From assembly GCF_000208865.1 (NCBI RefSeq), contig NC_018396.1, positions 3,033,101 through 3,097,100 of the forward strand: a DNA stretch of 64,000 bases. Reading direction: 5' to 3'. The notes below the pieces were generated by a model. That model did no database searches, was not told the origin of the DNA, and was given only the letters and a program-made list of their open reading frames with translations. The stretch's first letter is position 1, and each line of letters starts with the position of its first letter. This DNA is from Neospora caninum Liverpool. Lineage: Eukaryota > Apicomplexa > Conoidasida > Eucoccidiorida > Sarcocystidae. The position numbers and the translations under genes were made by a program. Shown here piece after piece: positions 48,292 to 60,944 of the stretch.

Positions 48292-51291
48292 TTGTTTTTC
48301 AGATCTCCATGTATAGGCTATGAGTAGAATACTGGCGTATACCTTCTGTCTATTTTTTCCTCTCAGTAACCGTTCTGTGTACTGGTACTAACATACATGG
48401 TTGCATATATTTGCATATAGAGAGAGCGAGATGTGTCGATCGATAGATAAGTGGATACGAAGATGTGTGGTTATGGAGACCAGGAGATTAACCGTTAAGC
48501 AGGGAGTTAGCTACATACGCAATAGATCCATGAAATTATAGATCGATTGGTGTGAGCCTTTTTTCAGGAAATCCCTAGAGAGTGGTCCTGGATGTCCAGC
48601 AGCAGCCTCGTGGTTTGCGGCAGCTCCACAGGCCGCGTGCTTCCTCGGTCGGAGGTGCCTCATGAAACATCCTCCTAACGCCGTTGGAAGTTCAGGAAGT
48701 TGTCGTCTAGCTCAAGAAAGCAGAACGATGCCAATCGACGACGCATGTGCTCTGCAGATCTCTAGCGGCTGCAACAGGTAGGGTACGAGGCAGAGGCTGC
48801 TTCAAGAAGAAAACACGTACACCTTCGTTTGTGTCGCCGACACAGACACATGAAGCTCCTGGAATTCGACCAAGCGTTCGGACACTCAACGGCGCACATA
48901 TTTTTGCATTTTTCCTAGGCTCTGCTCCCTTTCTTTTCTGTCCCTAACTTCTCGGGTGCTCTGTAGACAGTTCCTCGAGAAAGCTGCGTCTTTCGCAAGT
49001 TTCCCTGGTGCCCCCCAACCAGAGAGTTTCGGGACTTTTTCGTTGCTGCGCACAGCCTCTGGAGTGCACCTCCCCCCGGCGCCTTCTTTCCTGCCTTTCT
49101 CGTTGTCTGCGTTTCAGGTGTTGAGCTCGAGGCCTTCGAGAAGCCTATCGATTTTCCACTGTCTCTTGATACAGCTCTGGAATGAGCATCACATCTGGAG
49201 CTGCGAGAAACTGACGGGGTGGACGGTCACGAATCCGATCCTTCTGAGCCCGCGCATGCACCTGAGGACCGTCATGGAGGCAAGACAACCGTAGAGGGAG
49301 AAACGTGGTGAGACACACAAAAAGATGAGGGAGGGTGGGCACACCGAGGCTAGGCCTCAATCAACCAGTGCAAAAATGGAATCAGGGTTTCTTTGATGAC
49401 CGAGGGGGTTACGGAAAAACGAGACTTGGGCGGAAAACTTCTGGGCTGATAGCAGTCCCCTTCTCTGCTTTGCGCGGCACGGGGGTGGCATCAGATCCCC
49501 ACTGGCTCTCGAGCCCCCGGCCCCAGGAAATCGTGATCTAGAGGAAGATCAACCATGTGAGTGAGGCAGCGATGGGCTGCGACACCATTGTAACCAACAA
49601 CCCATAAGGGAACGTGGGGGTGGTAAAGTGTGCCGCGCACGCCCAAAACAGAGTAGCGAAGCGGATGCAGGTGAATTGTTTTGCACTTACCAATCTCCAG
49701 CTGACGAGTTTGGCTGCTGCGCACAAAGTCTCACAGCAGCTGCTGGGGACTACTTGTGGTTTCCATATCGGCACTCAAACACAAGTCTCAGAACAGGGAA
49801 CCGCGGGGACGTCGCCACGCTTTCGCTGCTAGAAACCGCACTGTGTCCATGTGTATGCATACAAGAGGGAAGCATGTCCCACGCCAGACCATGAGTCATT
49901 GCGACTCGGAGTCGATTCCCAGGGCTCGACGCCACCACTCCCGTATCTCTGGCTCTTGCATCCCTGCTTTGGTCGATGAGACACGTGTTCCGAACGCGAG
50001 ACCCAGGCAAGCATCGACAGGGACACTGGGCTACGGTTTCCTCCTAGCTGTCTGCAGTCGTGAAATGCGGCGCATTCGTGACTCGAACGCTTTCGACAGC
50101 CTCTCCTCTGCCATCTGCGAATTGACCAAAGATGTGCCGAAAAAACAGCAGAGCTACGCAGTTCCACCTCGCAAGAACAGTTGAACACAGGATTGGGCCA
50201 ATACTGTAAGCGTAGCCACTAGCTGCCGTCACGAAACCAGTCTCAGAGATTATCACTCCCAGTACGATGGTAGTTCTTCTGGCTCTTAACGAAGCAGTCG
50301 GATTTCCACTTCTACTTTTAGTAACGCTCAAAGGACCCACTCTGCGACCGAAGCCCAGTGCAATGGTGCTTGGGTCCTGGGCTGACCGGCCTTGTTGGCC
50401 TCTGCATACCTGAGAAGATCCGAACTGGTTGTGTAGCCTTAGCTCTCAAGCTCATTGGAACAGGCACTGCGTAGACCTTTTGTTTTTTGTTGTATGGGCA
50501 GTCTTCGAATCGAACCAATACTTACGATGACCTTCCTTCTGTCCGCAAGAGATGTGTCTCGCTGCTGTGGCACTCCTCCAGTAACAGTGCACCGGACTGA
50601 TGTGGTCGGAAAAGCGTTTTCTCGGGAATCCAAAAGACGCAGATGCGCTTGTGGCCGCAGCGCATGAACTGAGGCGCTTTTAGCTTTTGCATGCTCTCTT
50701 GTGCGCTTTACTGGGGACTCAAAAAAAGCGACAAACTCAGACAGCCGGTTGGCGCGGTTCCACTACGTCTCGACTGGCCAAGCAAGTTGCTTTGAAATTC
50801 CTCGTCCCTTCAGCGAATACAAGCGCTCGCTGTAAAGCCTAAGGTGACCCTCGCCGCTAAAAAATGTGGATTTCCCAACATGGGTACCAGGACCACATGT
50901 GTCCCTTTGGTGTGCATCCACCGATTCCAGAGAACGGGGGCAAACAGCATCGGCGGCTAGTTGGAAACCCTGTGTCTCATCCACGGTAGCACTTGTCGAG
51001 GAAATTTCTCTCCACTTTGTTCTCTGAATCGTTATCCAGGCTTGTTCGTGGAATTGTCAGCTTCGAATTTGGGGTGTACTGATTTCCCCGTTTTTTTGCG
51101 TGTTTTGGTGGTGGCGCGGCCGACATCGTTTGCAGCAGTGCGCGGGTTCGATCGGGAAGCCGTTTTCCCGTGGAAATCGCGGCGGCCTCTAAAAGGGATG
51201 CAGCCTCGAGTCAGAGAGCGCGTCATCCTTGGGGGGGCACCGAAGTAGATCTGTTATCGCCGTTTTTTCTGTATCGATTTCACCCACAGCG
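45191..51291. other. 6.1-kb interval between the flippase and SRS genes
   Basis: This is a divergent intergenic region: it should carry the flippase promoter on the left and the SRS promoter on the right. It contains GA-rich DNA at 46290-46480, one GATGTATGTACACC palindrome, (TA)n runs at 47461-47490, 47531-47558 and 48257-48286, and several splice-flanked open frames that I cannot assign (see findings). No exon is firmly supported. Base composition from about 48.5 kb onward is less skewed than in the left part. Confidence 0.45.
46883..46896. repeat. GATGTATGTACACC palindrome copy 7
   Basis: Near-palindrome preceded by GCTCC, as in the copies at 25686 and 27857. It lies about 1.7 kb upstream of the flippase start codon. 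Confidence 0.65.
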
Positions 51292-52620
51292 ATGGCTCTC
51301 GCGTGCAGAAAAGCAAGCGGAGCCAGGCAACAATGTGTTGTCTTGGGCATCGCTGGCCTGTTCCTCACGCTTTTTACCAACGCCGGTGCCGCGACCGTCG
51401 GTTCGCAAACTGCTGATTCAGCCGACCCCACAGTGCGAACGTGCAACGAAGGAGAGGAGACGGTCATCAATTTGTCACTCCATGAAAACACAGCTCGCTT
51501 CAAGTGCGGCTCAACAGTTGAGGATCTTTCCCCGTCATTGCGCGAACCACTCGAAGGCCTGGACGCCTTCGTTGATGACGCGGGTACCACACAAGCTCAG
51601 TTCCCCTTTCCAGACGTTGCCATCGCCGAGCAGACGAAAGTCTACACAGTTTCCGCCAGGGCCTTTCCTGCTGTCGGCGGCACGTGGTATCTGTTTTGTG
51701 TGGCAAAAGGCACCGTCGGCGCTGCAGCCAACGCGACGAAAAAGTGCCGCGTACAGCTCGTCATCCAGGGAACATCTGTAATCCGTAAGTGCAGTCATGC
51801 ACCCTCACTGCAACGACCGCACGCGGCCAGCACGATGTGAGACCGATGGCGGCGACAACACCGCACACGTAGCAACACTTCCAGAAGTGCAACAACCGAG
51901 ATATGCCCCACACTGCACACTGTGTGTTCTGCTGCAGCTTTTGTATCCACTGTCCATTCTCCAGTGTTTGCGGTTTCGGGCTAGCGTACTGCTCCGTTGG
52001 TGTGATCGTACCCCACAACAAGAGCTGTAATAGAACCGATAGACTCCCGGTACTCAGAAGTAGCTGGGTCATCCTGGTAAGAACTTGTTCCACGAAGTTT
52101 GGTTACGAGGACGAAGGTGCACGCGGGGTAGCTGCTTTACCCTTTGCATGCCGCTGCGATTCTGTGCATCGTTGCAGGTCAACAGTGCACCACCGTAGGA
52201 GGTTCAGTTGATCTTCGAATTCTCGGCTCCGGCTATGCGGTGACATTCGGATGCGGCCTAAATTTCCCTCAGCTCGACCCTCCATTGAGCGGAAAGGAGG
52301 TCTATGTCGGCCGGGACTGCTCGGAAAAGCAGCCGCTGACCGCCGTGGTACCGAGTGCAGAGTTCGACGCGGCGCCTACTGGTCAATTGTTTACTTTGCT
52401 GGTTAACAAACTCCCTCCTTCGGAGCGGGTGCTGTGCTATAAGTGCGTGAACGACTCGACTGATCCATGCACAGCTGTTATCACAATCCCGTCGCCTTCC
52501 GAAGCGGTCACCACTCCTGTCGCAAGTACGACAACAACGCCTGGACCCTCGTCTGGAACGAGCGCTGTGCTGCAAACACCGACAATTTGTCTGTTGCTCG
52601 CATTCATGTCTCTGTTCTGA
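51292..52620 (+). CDS. SAG1-related (SRS) GPI-anchored surface antigen, 2 exons
   Basis: Exon 1 is 51292-51784 and exon 2 is 52178-52620, with a 393-nt intron (C|GTAAGT to TTGCAG); the product is 311 residues. SRS proteins coat the parasite surface and act in attachment and host immune interaction. Residues 1-33 are a signal peptide with hydrophobic core VVLGIAGLFLTLF. Two SRS domains follow, divided by the intron. Domain 1 (about 45-160) shows INLSLHENTARFKCG, a YTVSARAFP strand and WYLFCV, but only four cysteines (51, 72, 136, 152) instead of the usual six. Domain 2 (165-270) has the full six (168, 190, 212, 251, 254, 262). A Thr/Pro/Ser linker and the hydrophobic end ICLLLAFMSLF form a GPI-anchor signal, with probable cleavage near Ser 289-Ser 293. 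Exact SRS family number cannot be given from reading. Confidence 0.92.
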
Positions 52621-54740
52621 TTGCTGTTTCCCGACATGCTGGAGCAGAACAGTGATGAACTTTGGTACGGTTCCGTCAGTGCTAGGTTGAACTTTCTGCA
52701 ATCCGCCAACGTGTTGGTCGCATCTGGCCGAACTTAACGCAGAGCACTCGAAGGGGCCCCATCTCACTGCTTCAACAGTAACAAGCATCATGTGCATAAG
52801 GGAATAGAGGCATTCCTCGTAGGATTCCTTCACGTTTCTCTTTTTCGCATTCAGCGTCTGTCTATGGGGGAGGGGTGGACAGCCGTATCGTCGGCGTACT
52901 TATCTCCGGTTTGAGGCGTATGCGTTTCAGCAAAGACCTCTGGGTCACTTGCCGTTGGAGTATCGCTCCTCTTTCCGGTGTCCTTGTGCGCCTCAATTGA
53001 ACCGCCTCAGCGGGCTAATCTTCCACAGACTTTCCGGTCTAGCCAGAATCACCAGTGACGCTCTTGGCTTCAATGCAACTATTCTCTGCTTACTCGTCGC
53101 GGATACCTGTTCGCGCATCATATACAGAGAGGACATGCTAGAAGCTGTCAACGTTCATATGAGGAGGCACACGATTGGATCCTGCGGAGGCGAGGCAACC
53201 CCCCCCCCCCTCCCCTTGTACGAAAGTGGTCCGGTCGTTCTGTGAAGGTCCATGCAGTGAAGCTCTCGCTCTTCACGTATGACAACAAAAAGGCACAGTA
53301 AACGCATTTTGCCGCAATTCGTTTTGTCTCGCATCAGTGCACATCAGCATGAATGACTTCACCTCTGCCTTCTAAAACCTTCGTCAGAGGAACACCGTCA
53401 CATAGGCTAGGACGTCTCTGGTGCGTGGGACACCTGTTATCTCAGACACACCAGCCAACCCCTAGCCAGGAGAAGCCTTCCATATTCGCGCCGCGTTTTT
53501 GGTTGCAACAGGACTGTCAATGAGATAGTCGGAACCCAGGATATCGGTGGAGTCTCGAGCGCGGGCGTACCTCACCTGAGAAATATCTTCTGTCGCTCCA
53601 GCGGACACACCGGCGTTGTTCTCCCGACCCACGTGATGAACGGAATGGACACACGTCTCAGGAATTCGGTCAGTGCAACTCAAGATGGATCTTTATCTAG
53701 TTCCCGGGCTCTTGTGGTTTTTCCGTGTGCCTCGATGTAGTCCCTTCCGTTTTGTACGGTCATCTTTTCTCACAACGCTGAGGCAGCCACAGTGCTTAAA
53801 GCTTGCTGGCATGCAATGATAAAAAACGGCCCCGAGTCCCGTTCATTTTCGCTTTCACCTGTATAGTAGAAGCCACTTTGTTTCGGCATTCTTCGTTTCC
53901 ACTGGGGAACCGTTTTCTCGTGCCTTTTGGCCCTCATTCGTACTCGAGCTCTGCTCTAGGAAATCATGTCTTGCTGGTCGGTGTGCTGACACGCACGGAA
54001 AGTAGCTGCGCAGCAGTCACCCCCGGAGACACAAAAGAGGTTTCTTCCGGACTCAGCCGAGCTCTGAGACCGCAGAAAGGAGACAGGGAACGTTTCGAGG
54101 AGAAAGAAACTCCCTTCACTGCGAGAGCGCTGCTCTTTCGGTTTCTGTGAGAAGCGAGCGACGCCATTGTCTCGGTTTCGTCGGACAACCCTGGCGGGAA
54201 AGCGTGGAGCACACGGAGAGGGGGTCCGGCGAAGCGCTCTGTGAGTGGTTTTCCGTGAAACACCTGATACAAACCAGAGGAGAACAAATGTGTGGTGAGA
54301 CAGAAGTCCTTCCTCCCATTGCGGCCATGATATCAAATAAATGTTCCAGGTTTTCAGGAGGATTCCCCAGTTCAGTGTGGTGTTTCGGCTGGCGGCAAAG
54401 CCAACGCCCCCTCTGAATACAGCTGCTGTCATGGGGTCATATACCGAACTTTTAAAAATGTTTGAGCCGTAGAACTGCGTTCTACACACCTTTCTAGGCT
54501 GATATTCATGCACGAGCAGGTCTGTCGAAAGAACCAGTTCTATCTGGATGCGTACTGTCTACAGTCGCCTGCCGACTCGAAGACGTCCGTGCTCTTCCGT
54601 TTCGGACCTGCTGCTTCACGTCGCTGTTCCCTCTTCACAAGGAAACTTCCCAGCTGCTGTCTTCCTGCACACTCCCTCGTGGTTTTTCGGCACTGCGTTT
54701 CGTGTCTTCGTTCTCGCGAATCCGGCTTGGCGCCCCCGCG
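52621..54740. other. Interval between the SRS and AP-5 mu genes
   Basis: Presumed 3' UTR of the SRS gene and promoter/5' UTR of the AP-5 mu gene. It contains a 12-base poly-C run at 53199-53210. Open frames at 53803-54150 and 54508-55335 are in a different frame from the AP-5 mu first exon and show no family resemblance. Confidence 0.5.
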
Positions 54741-57700
54741 ATGTGTTCTTTGCGAGGTTGGTGGCTGCTGGAAGTCCCCCCGGACGCCGCCTCACCGTTC
54801 TTTTCCGCTTCCCGGGAGGAAAAGGTTTTCGAAGATGAGGATCGTTGGGGCGGGCGTGACGAACCTGGAGACGGCGCACTGGGAACTTTGTCAGAAAGGC
54901 GAGTGTCGTCCCTGGCCGCAGGGCGGGTCAGAGGTTCTGGAGAGTCAGAGACAGTCACCGGGAGTGCGAGAAGCGCGAGAGGGACAGGGAACAGTCGTGA
55001 GGATGACCAGGAGAGAGACCGATCTGCAGTTCGTGTCTTGCTCTCCCGACGATACGTCACTGTCGACGAAAGGTGGCGAAAACTTGCGGTACGTTCTGCA
55101 GCAGTGTATGTTTTCTCGCACTAACACACCCTCCCTACGTGAATGCCTGCAATTGCACAGTTCCTCCTCATTTCCGTTCGTTTACCCGTGCGTTTTTCCA
55201 AGCAGCTGTCTCTGTGTATGTGCCACAGTTCCCACCTTGACTCGGCGTTCTGCTCCCAGCTGTACGTGTGAACAGGAAACTTATAGAGCTCTTTCTCCTC
55301 GGCCGCTCGAATACCCTAGGGAGGTGATTTGCTAAAGATAGGAAACCCGCCAGATAGAGACGCAGGCTTTTCCTGGTCTAGCTGCAAACGCTGGACAAGA
55401 TTTCGACACGAATGGGGAATGGTGGAACGGTCTCTTCCCAGAGTGAGTGCACGCCCAGTCCTCTCGTATTCTTGCCGGAGAAAGACGCGTGCTGACCACT
55501 CCTCGAAGCTACACCTCACCTCTGGAGGATATTTTGGGACTCGAGCGTCTCGTTTTTGAGTGTCCTGCGTTGCTGGCACTCCAGAGCGTCATGCCTCTCG
55601 TCTCTCCTTTTTTCTTCAGGGGCCGGCCTACGTGCCTCTCCCCTCCGATGAAGAGCTTCGACACGCCTTCCTAACACAGCTTCTCCACGAACCCCAGAAC
55701 GACGCCTGGCGGTGCTGTACGTGTTGCTCGACAGCGAGTGAGGGCGAGCCGCCCTCGTCGCATTTCCCGTCCTCTCCAACGCTCTCGAACGCCGCGCACA
55801 CGTTCCCAGGTCGTCCGGAGACTCCTGCGTTCCCTGTGGACGGCGACAGTCGAACTGTCGGCGCCTGTGCGCTTCACCCAGAGGAGGGGAGCGGAGACGG
55901 CGTTTTCGAAAGCAGCCCGTCGTTCTACTACGACTTGTACCAGGAGAGACACTTCGAGGAGCTCACCTGGCCATGCGGCCCTACCGCTATGCTGGTTCTG
56001 CCTGCCAAGTCCTCTTCCGCGTGTCCTTTTCTGGACGGCGGGCGCGCTCCCTCTCATCGACTTTCTAGCAAGACCAGTTTCCGTTTTCCTTCGCGGCCGG
56101 ACGCGCCCTGTCGGCTCCGTCAAAGCCACGAATTTTCAGGTGCAGAGCGCGGCGAGGGGGGACTCTATGGCGCACCTCCGGCTGTCGACAGGCGCGACGG
56201 CCCTCTGAGAAAATGTCCTTTCTCTTCTTTGGGCGATGCTCCGCGAGGCGTCTGTTCGCTCGCTTATCCATCGCCCCACTGTCGAGACTTGGCTTTGTCC
56301 TCCTGTCCGTCTCCCGGCTCCTGCCCGGCACCGCCTCCACCCAAGGCGGATCCGTGCCTTCCTGTGAACAGTGCCTTCTTCTCGATTCTCTGGCCCGTCG
56401 TCTTTGTTCGCAAGGAGATTCCTGCATTCACGACGGAGACAGATGCGTCCTCCCTCTCTGGATCCGGCAAACAAGGCGGCGCCGAGATCGCTGCGGCGTT
56501 CGCCGCCCATGCAGGTCGCCACACTTCCGCCTTCACTGGAGGGACGCCCGTCCCGGCGGCCCTGCTGCGCCCAACTAGCGGTCGTGGACCCGAGCTGACC
56601 ACGCCGGGCTCGAGCGGCAAGGCTAGAAAGGCCGAGGACCCAGAAGACACCTCTTCGGCCGGATTCATGGGCGGAACGCGAAAGGGACTGGGGGGCCGAG
56701 TGATTGTCGCTCTGGCGGCGCTGGCGATCGACGACGCCCTCAGCGTGGACTCTCTCCACCCGGCGACTGCTTCCAGTTTCGATTTGCCTCAGGTCGGGAA
56801 CTTTGCCGTTACTCTGGTGGCTGGGCCTGCCCGCGGGCCTGTGAATGCACGGGGGATCTACCCAAGTTTTCGTTTGAATCTGCCTGTGTCTCCGTCAGCA
56901 GCTTCTCGTGTATTGATGTGACGCTACGGCGTGCGGCGTCTGCAGTGCGCCCCTGTACGCCTATACCGATTTGTCTCTCTCCAGAAGTGTCCCCGTCTAC
57001 AAGTGTAGGCTGCAAAGGGGGAGGGCGCACGTAGAAAGGCAGCGAGAAATGAAAAAACGCTCGTACTCCGTTCAAGCGGAGATTTTGGCTAGATGCCCCT
57101 CTCCATGCGCGAGCCCACGCTTTCCTCGCAAATCCTGAATGTTTTTCTGGCTGTGGGTCTGGCCAGCGATCGCTCAGTCACGGTTTCGTGGATTTCTGTC
57201 CTTCTGAACTCGGCTTCTGTCCTGGATAGGTTACTGCAGCGTTCCACGTGCTCGACCACCTGACGGATCTGTATCTGTCGCTCTCTCTGGCGTTTCCGCC
57301 CTCGACGCTCGTGTCGGATCCAGCGACTGTGACGTCCCCAACTGCCTCGGTCTCTTCGAGACGCCCGGCCGCTTCGCCGGCCCCATCCTCTCTCCTTCCC
57401 TACGCGGGCGCGACGATGTCAGCCGCTCTTCCCCACTCGGCTCCTGGTGTCTCCGCTCGCCGCCCCCGCCCGCAGAGTCCCTTCGGGTCCCCCGCCAGAG
57501 GAGACAGTTCTTCAGAGGGCGCATCTGGAGTCCAGAGTCGGCCCACTGCGTTGCCGTTTCTGATGGCTGTGCTGCTGGCTCTCCCGTTCGGGCGGCCGAA
57601 GCTGACGTCTCCATCGCTGCTTCAAAACGCCTATGAAAGTGTCGCGTCTCTTCCAGTCTCGTATTCGTTCTTGCCTCCTCAGACGGGGCGAGAAACAAAA

Positions 57701-60700
57701 CGCCGAGGGACTGGAGCGAGGGGCCGATCCCGGGAAAGCCTGGAAGGAGGCGCGGCGGAGCCGGGGAGCCGCTCCGCATCTGAGGAGGCGCCAGCATCGG
57801 GGCGACGGAGACACCGGTCAGCGAGCAAGCGGAGGAAAGTGGACGGCCACGAAGAAGACCGAGCCTATCTCGTGCCGCCAAGGCCTCCTGGGCCGAATGG
57901 GCCCTCTCAGTCTCTTGCTCAGCTGAGAGAGGCGAAAGTGAAACAGGTAAGACCCAGACAGCGACCGACCAGGGAATCTACCTTCGTGCACGGACCTCGG
58001 GCCAGGGTCGTCTTTGTGGACCAGAGTATGTCTACCTTCGACAGAAGGTGGAGACGTTCTCTCTCTGTCTCTTCGTAGATCACGTCGCTGGGGTTCACAG
58101 GGAGTGGCAGGGCCTCTCACCAAACGGGCTGTGATCAAAATGCCGACTGCATGCATCCTTGCGCATGCACGTGACGTGGGTATCCAGGCGTATACATCTG
58201 TGTAGGTTGCCGGCGTCTGGCGGGGGAGTGGGCGGGGGACAGAGAGGGAGAAAGCTGTGGGTTTTGGTGTGTCGTTATTGACCGTCGCAATCTCCGTAAG
58301 GAACATGGCGCGCACGTGTGTTTTCCACGTCTGGTCCGATCGCTGCCTCTTCCAGTATCTCGAATCCCTCTCCCCGGCCTTCTCCACCGTCGACCTATCG
58401 CAGCTGCCGGCGGTCTCTGCGGACCTTCGCGAGCTTCAACTTCGGCACTGGCGTCGCCAGTTGGAAGAGAAGAGAGCCTCCTTGTCTTCCTCAGACAGCC
58501 CGGGCTCGGGGCCTTTCTCCGACTTCGTTGAGGCCGCTCTCGGCAGTTCCGTGTATCTCGATTTCGAAGATCAAGACGGGGCTGCCTTTTCAGACGTGTC
58601 TTTCTCGGACTTGTGTCCTCCGGTAGCGGCGCCTCATTGCCGCACCCTCCACCGTCGCTTTTTCGAGCATGCGCTTTGGAGACGGCGATCCAGCTCGACC
58701 TCTGCGCCCCTGCCGTGGGGGTCGCCCTGGGCCGGCTCCGACCCCGTTGGAGCCCAACTAGCCAGTGTCTCCTCCGCAACCGCGTGCACGTCCGCGTTCA
58801 CGCCGTCGGCCGCAGGCTCGATCTGGTCTGTGCCGGCGTGGCTGCCGCAGCTGTCGCCCTCCGGGTGGGCGCACGGGGTCCCGGGAGACAGCCGGGAAGG
58901 CGAGGAAGGCGGAGAGAATCTGAAAGATGTGTCGAAAGCTGGAACGGCAGCTGCCTCGACGTCGTCGAGCAAGGCGTCTCGGTGGTGGATGCTCGGAACG
59001 AAGAAGAAGCACAGGTCCCAGACACCGGAATACGTGGGCGCGGGGGCCTCCCGACGCGGCGGAAATGCACATCAGAGTCTGTCGACCGACGGGCGCAGCA
59101 GGCGAGAGAAAGGCAGGCAGTCTTGGTGGAAAAAATCACGCGACGCGAGTGTCGCCCGTGGCGAGGCCGGAAGGCATGCGAGAGGGAGCTCGTGGGACGA
59201 GGAGCGGTGCGGAGGCAGTGAATGGCACGACAGTGGGGCCGCGACAGATGTGGAAGGTCGGTTCGATGCAGGGCGGCGCGTGGGACGGTCGAGAGAGAGA
59301 CACCGGCTGTATCGGGAAGGGAGCGCAGGCAGCCTTGTTCTCTTGAATGAGGCTCTCGGAGAGCGCGCTCTTCCACGAGTTCGAGGGACCCGAGATTTGC
59401 CCTCCTCTCCGAGTCCCCAAAAGGGCGTCCCGGGATTCTCGATCTTCTCAGCCTTCGGACGCGCCGCGGGCCTCATGAGCGCGGCCAACCCCGACTCCCA
59501 GGGATGCTCTTCTCGGTGGAAGTGGCTAACTCGCAGCAGTTGGATTCGCTTCTCCATCGTGGAAAACATCCACTGCACAATGCATGAACCTCGACCTGGA
59601 GTGCAAGGCCCGGAGGCCAGAGCATCCGACGAATGCTTCATCGTGGTGAGATGCTGCTGCGACAAATAACGCGTTGCCGAACTTGATACATACAGTTTTC
59701 GTATTTACATGTATCTGTAGAGAGAGAGGGGAGACGGAGATCTACACATACATATACTGATATATATATATATATATATATATATGCATATGCGTAATAT
59801 ACATACATATCCGCCGTTGAAATTATGTGTCGCACCTAAGTTGAGGCGAAGGCTTTTAGAGAGGTGAGACCCGAGATGGAGCTGTTTTAATCCCCACGGT
59901 CCATATCGTCGACTATGTGTGTGTCTAAATAGTAGCGATGATGGCATGTGTCTGGGTACATGTATAAACCCGTGTATACGGTTTCATCTGTGAAAGGGTT
60001 TTGCGTCTGGATCCAGGGAGACCTGTACGTCACGGTGTGCCTTCGAAAGATGATGGAGGTTTCTGCGCCGCTGGCATTCTCAAGAACTGAATCGCTCCCT
60101 GATGTGTACGTACACCCCACTGCTCGGCTTAGCAACAGGTACGTATTCCCACCAGCATCTCGTCGTTTCCCGTTGCGTGGGCTGCACTCTTTCCGTTTCT
60201 CGTGTTCCGTTTTTCTCGTCAATATCTTGCAACGGTTTTCCGACAGAGCGACGCATTACGGGGCGATTCCTTGAGTGGGCGGCGGTGTATGTCTGCTTTT
60301 TTTTGAAACCCGCATTGCAAAAGGAAGCCAGGTTCCGTGGTTTTTCAAGGGATAAGCGCTTCACAGAGGAGCGCCCGCGTTTCGCGCTGGTGTGGAGCTA
60401 TTTCCGGTGCTGAGACTGTTCGACAAACGAGTCATCTCGCGCGTCTCCTCTCCTGGGTCCCGGCAGCGCTGTCGACCTCCTCAGCTGCGCGTCCTCGAAG
60501 TCCGTTCCTTCACGAGGCTCTGGTCAGGCAGAGAAGTCTGCTGGGAAGAGCAACGCGCCTCCCTTCTCAGCTGGTTCTATTGAGGGCCGAGAGGCACACA
60601 GCGTGCACGAGGGGCGGGGCGCACTTCCCCCGCTCGTCATCAGCTGTGTCCCCCCTCTTGGAGTGCAATCGTACCTCCTCTGTAAATATCGCTTCGGCAG

Positions 60701-60908
60701 CCTTCCTTTCTATCCCATGAAAGGTGAGTTGCACAGCGTATGTAGGCTTCTCAGGATCTACAAAACAACACGGTGGATGCAGAGGTAGACATCAAATGCA
60801 GAGGTACACGTAAATGCGCATGTATATTCACAGATTCACGTAGGAACACGTATAAACGTGCGTGTCTATGTTCGCAGCGAATGAAGCAGTATGTGCGCCA
60901 CCCTGCGG

Positions 60909-60944
<36 letters not shown>

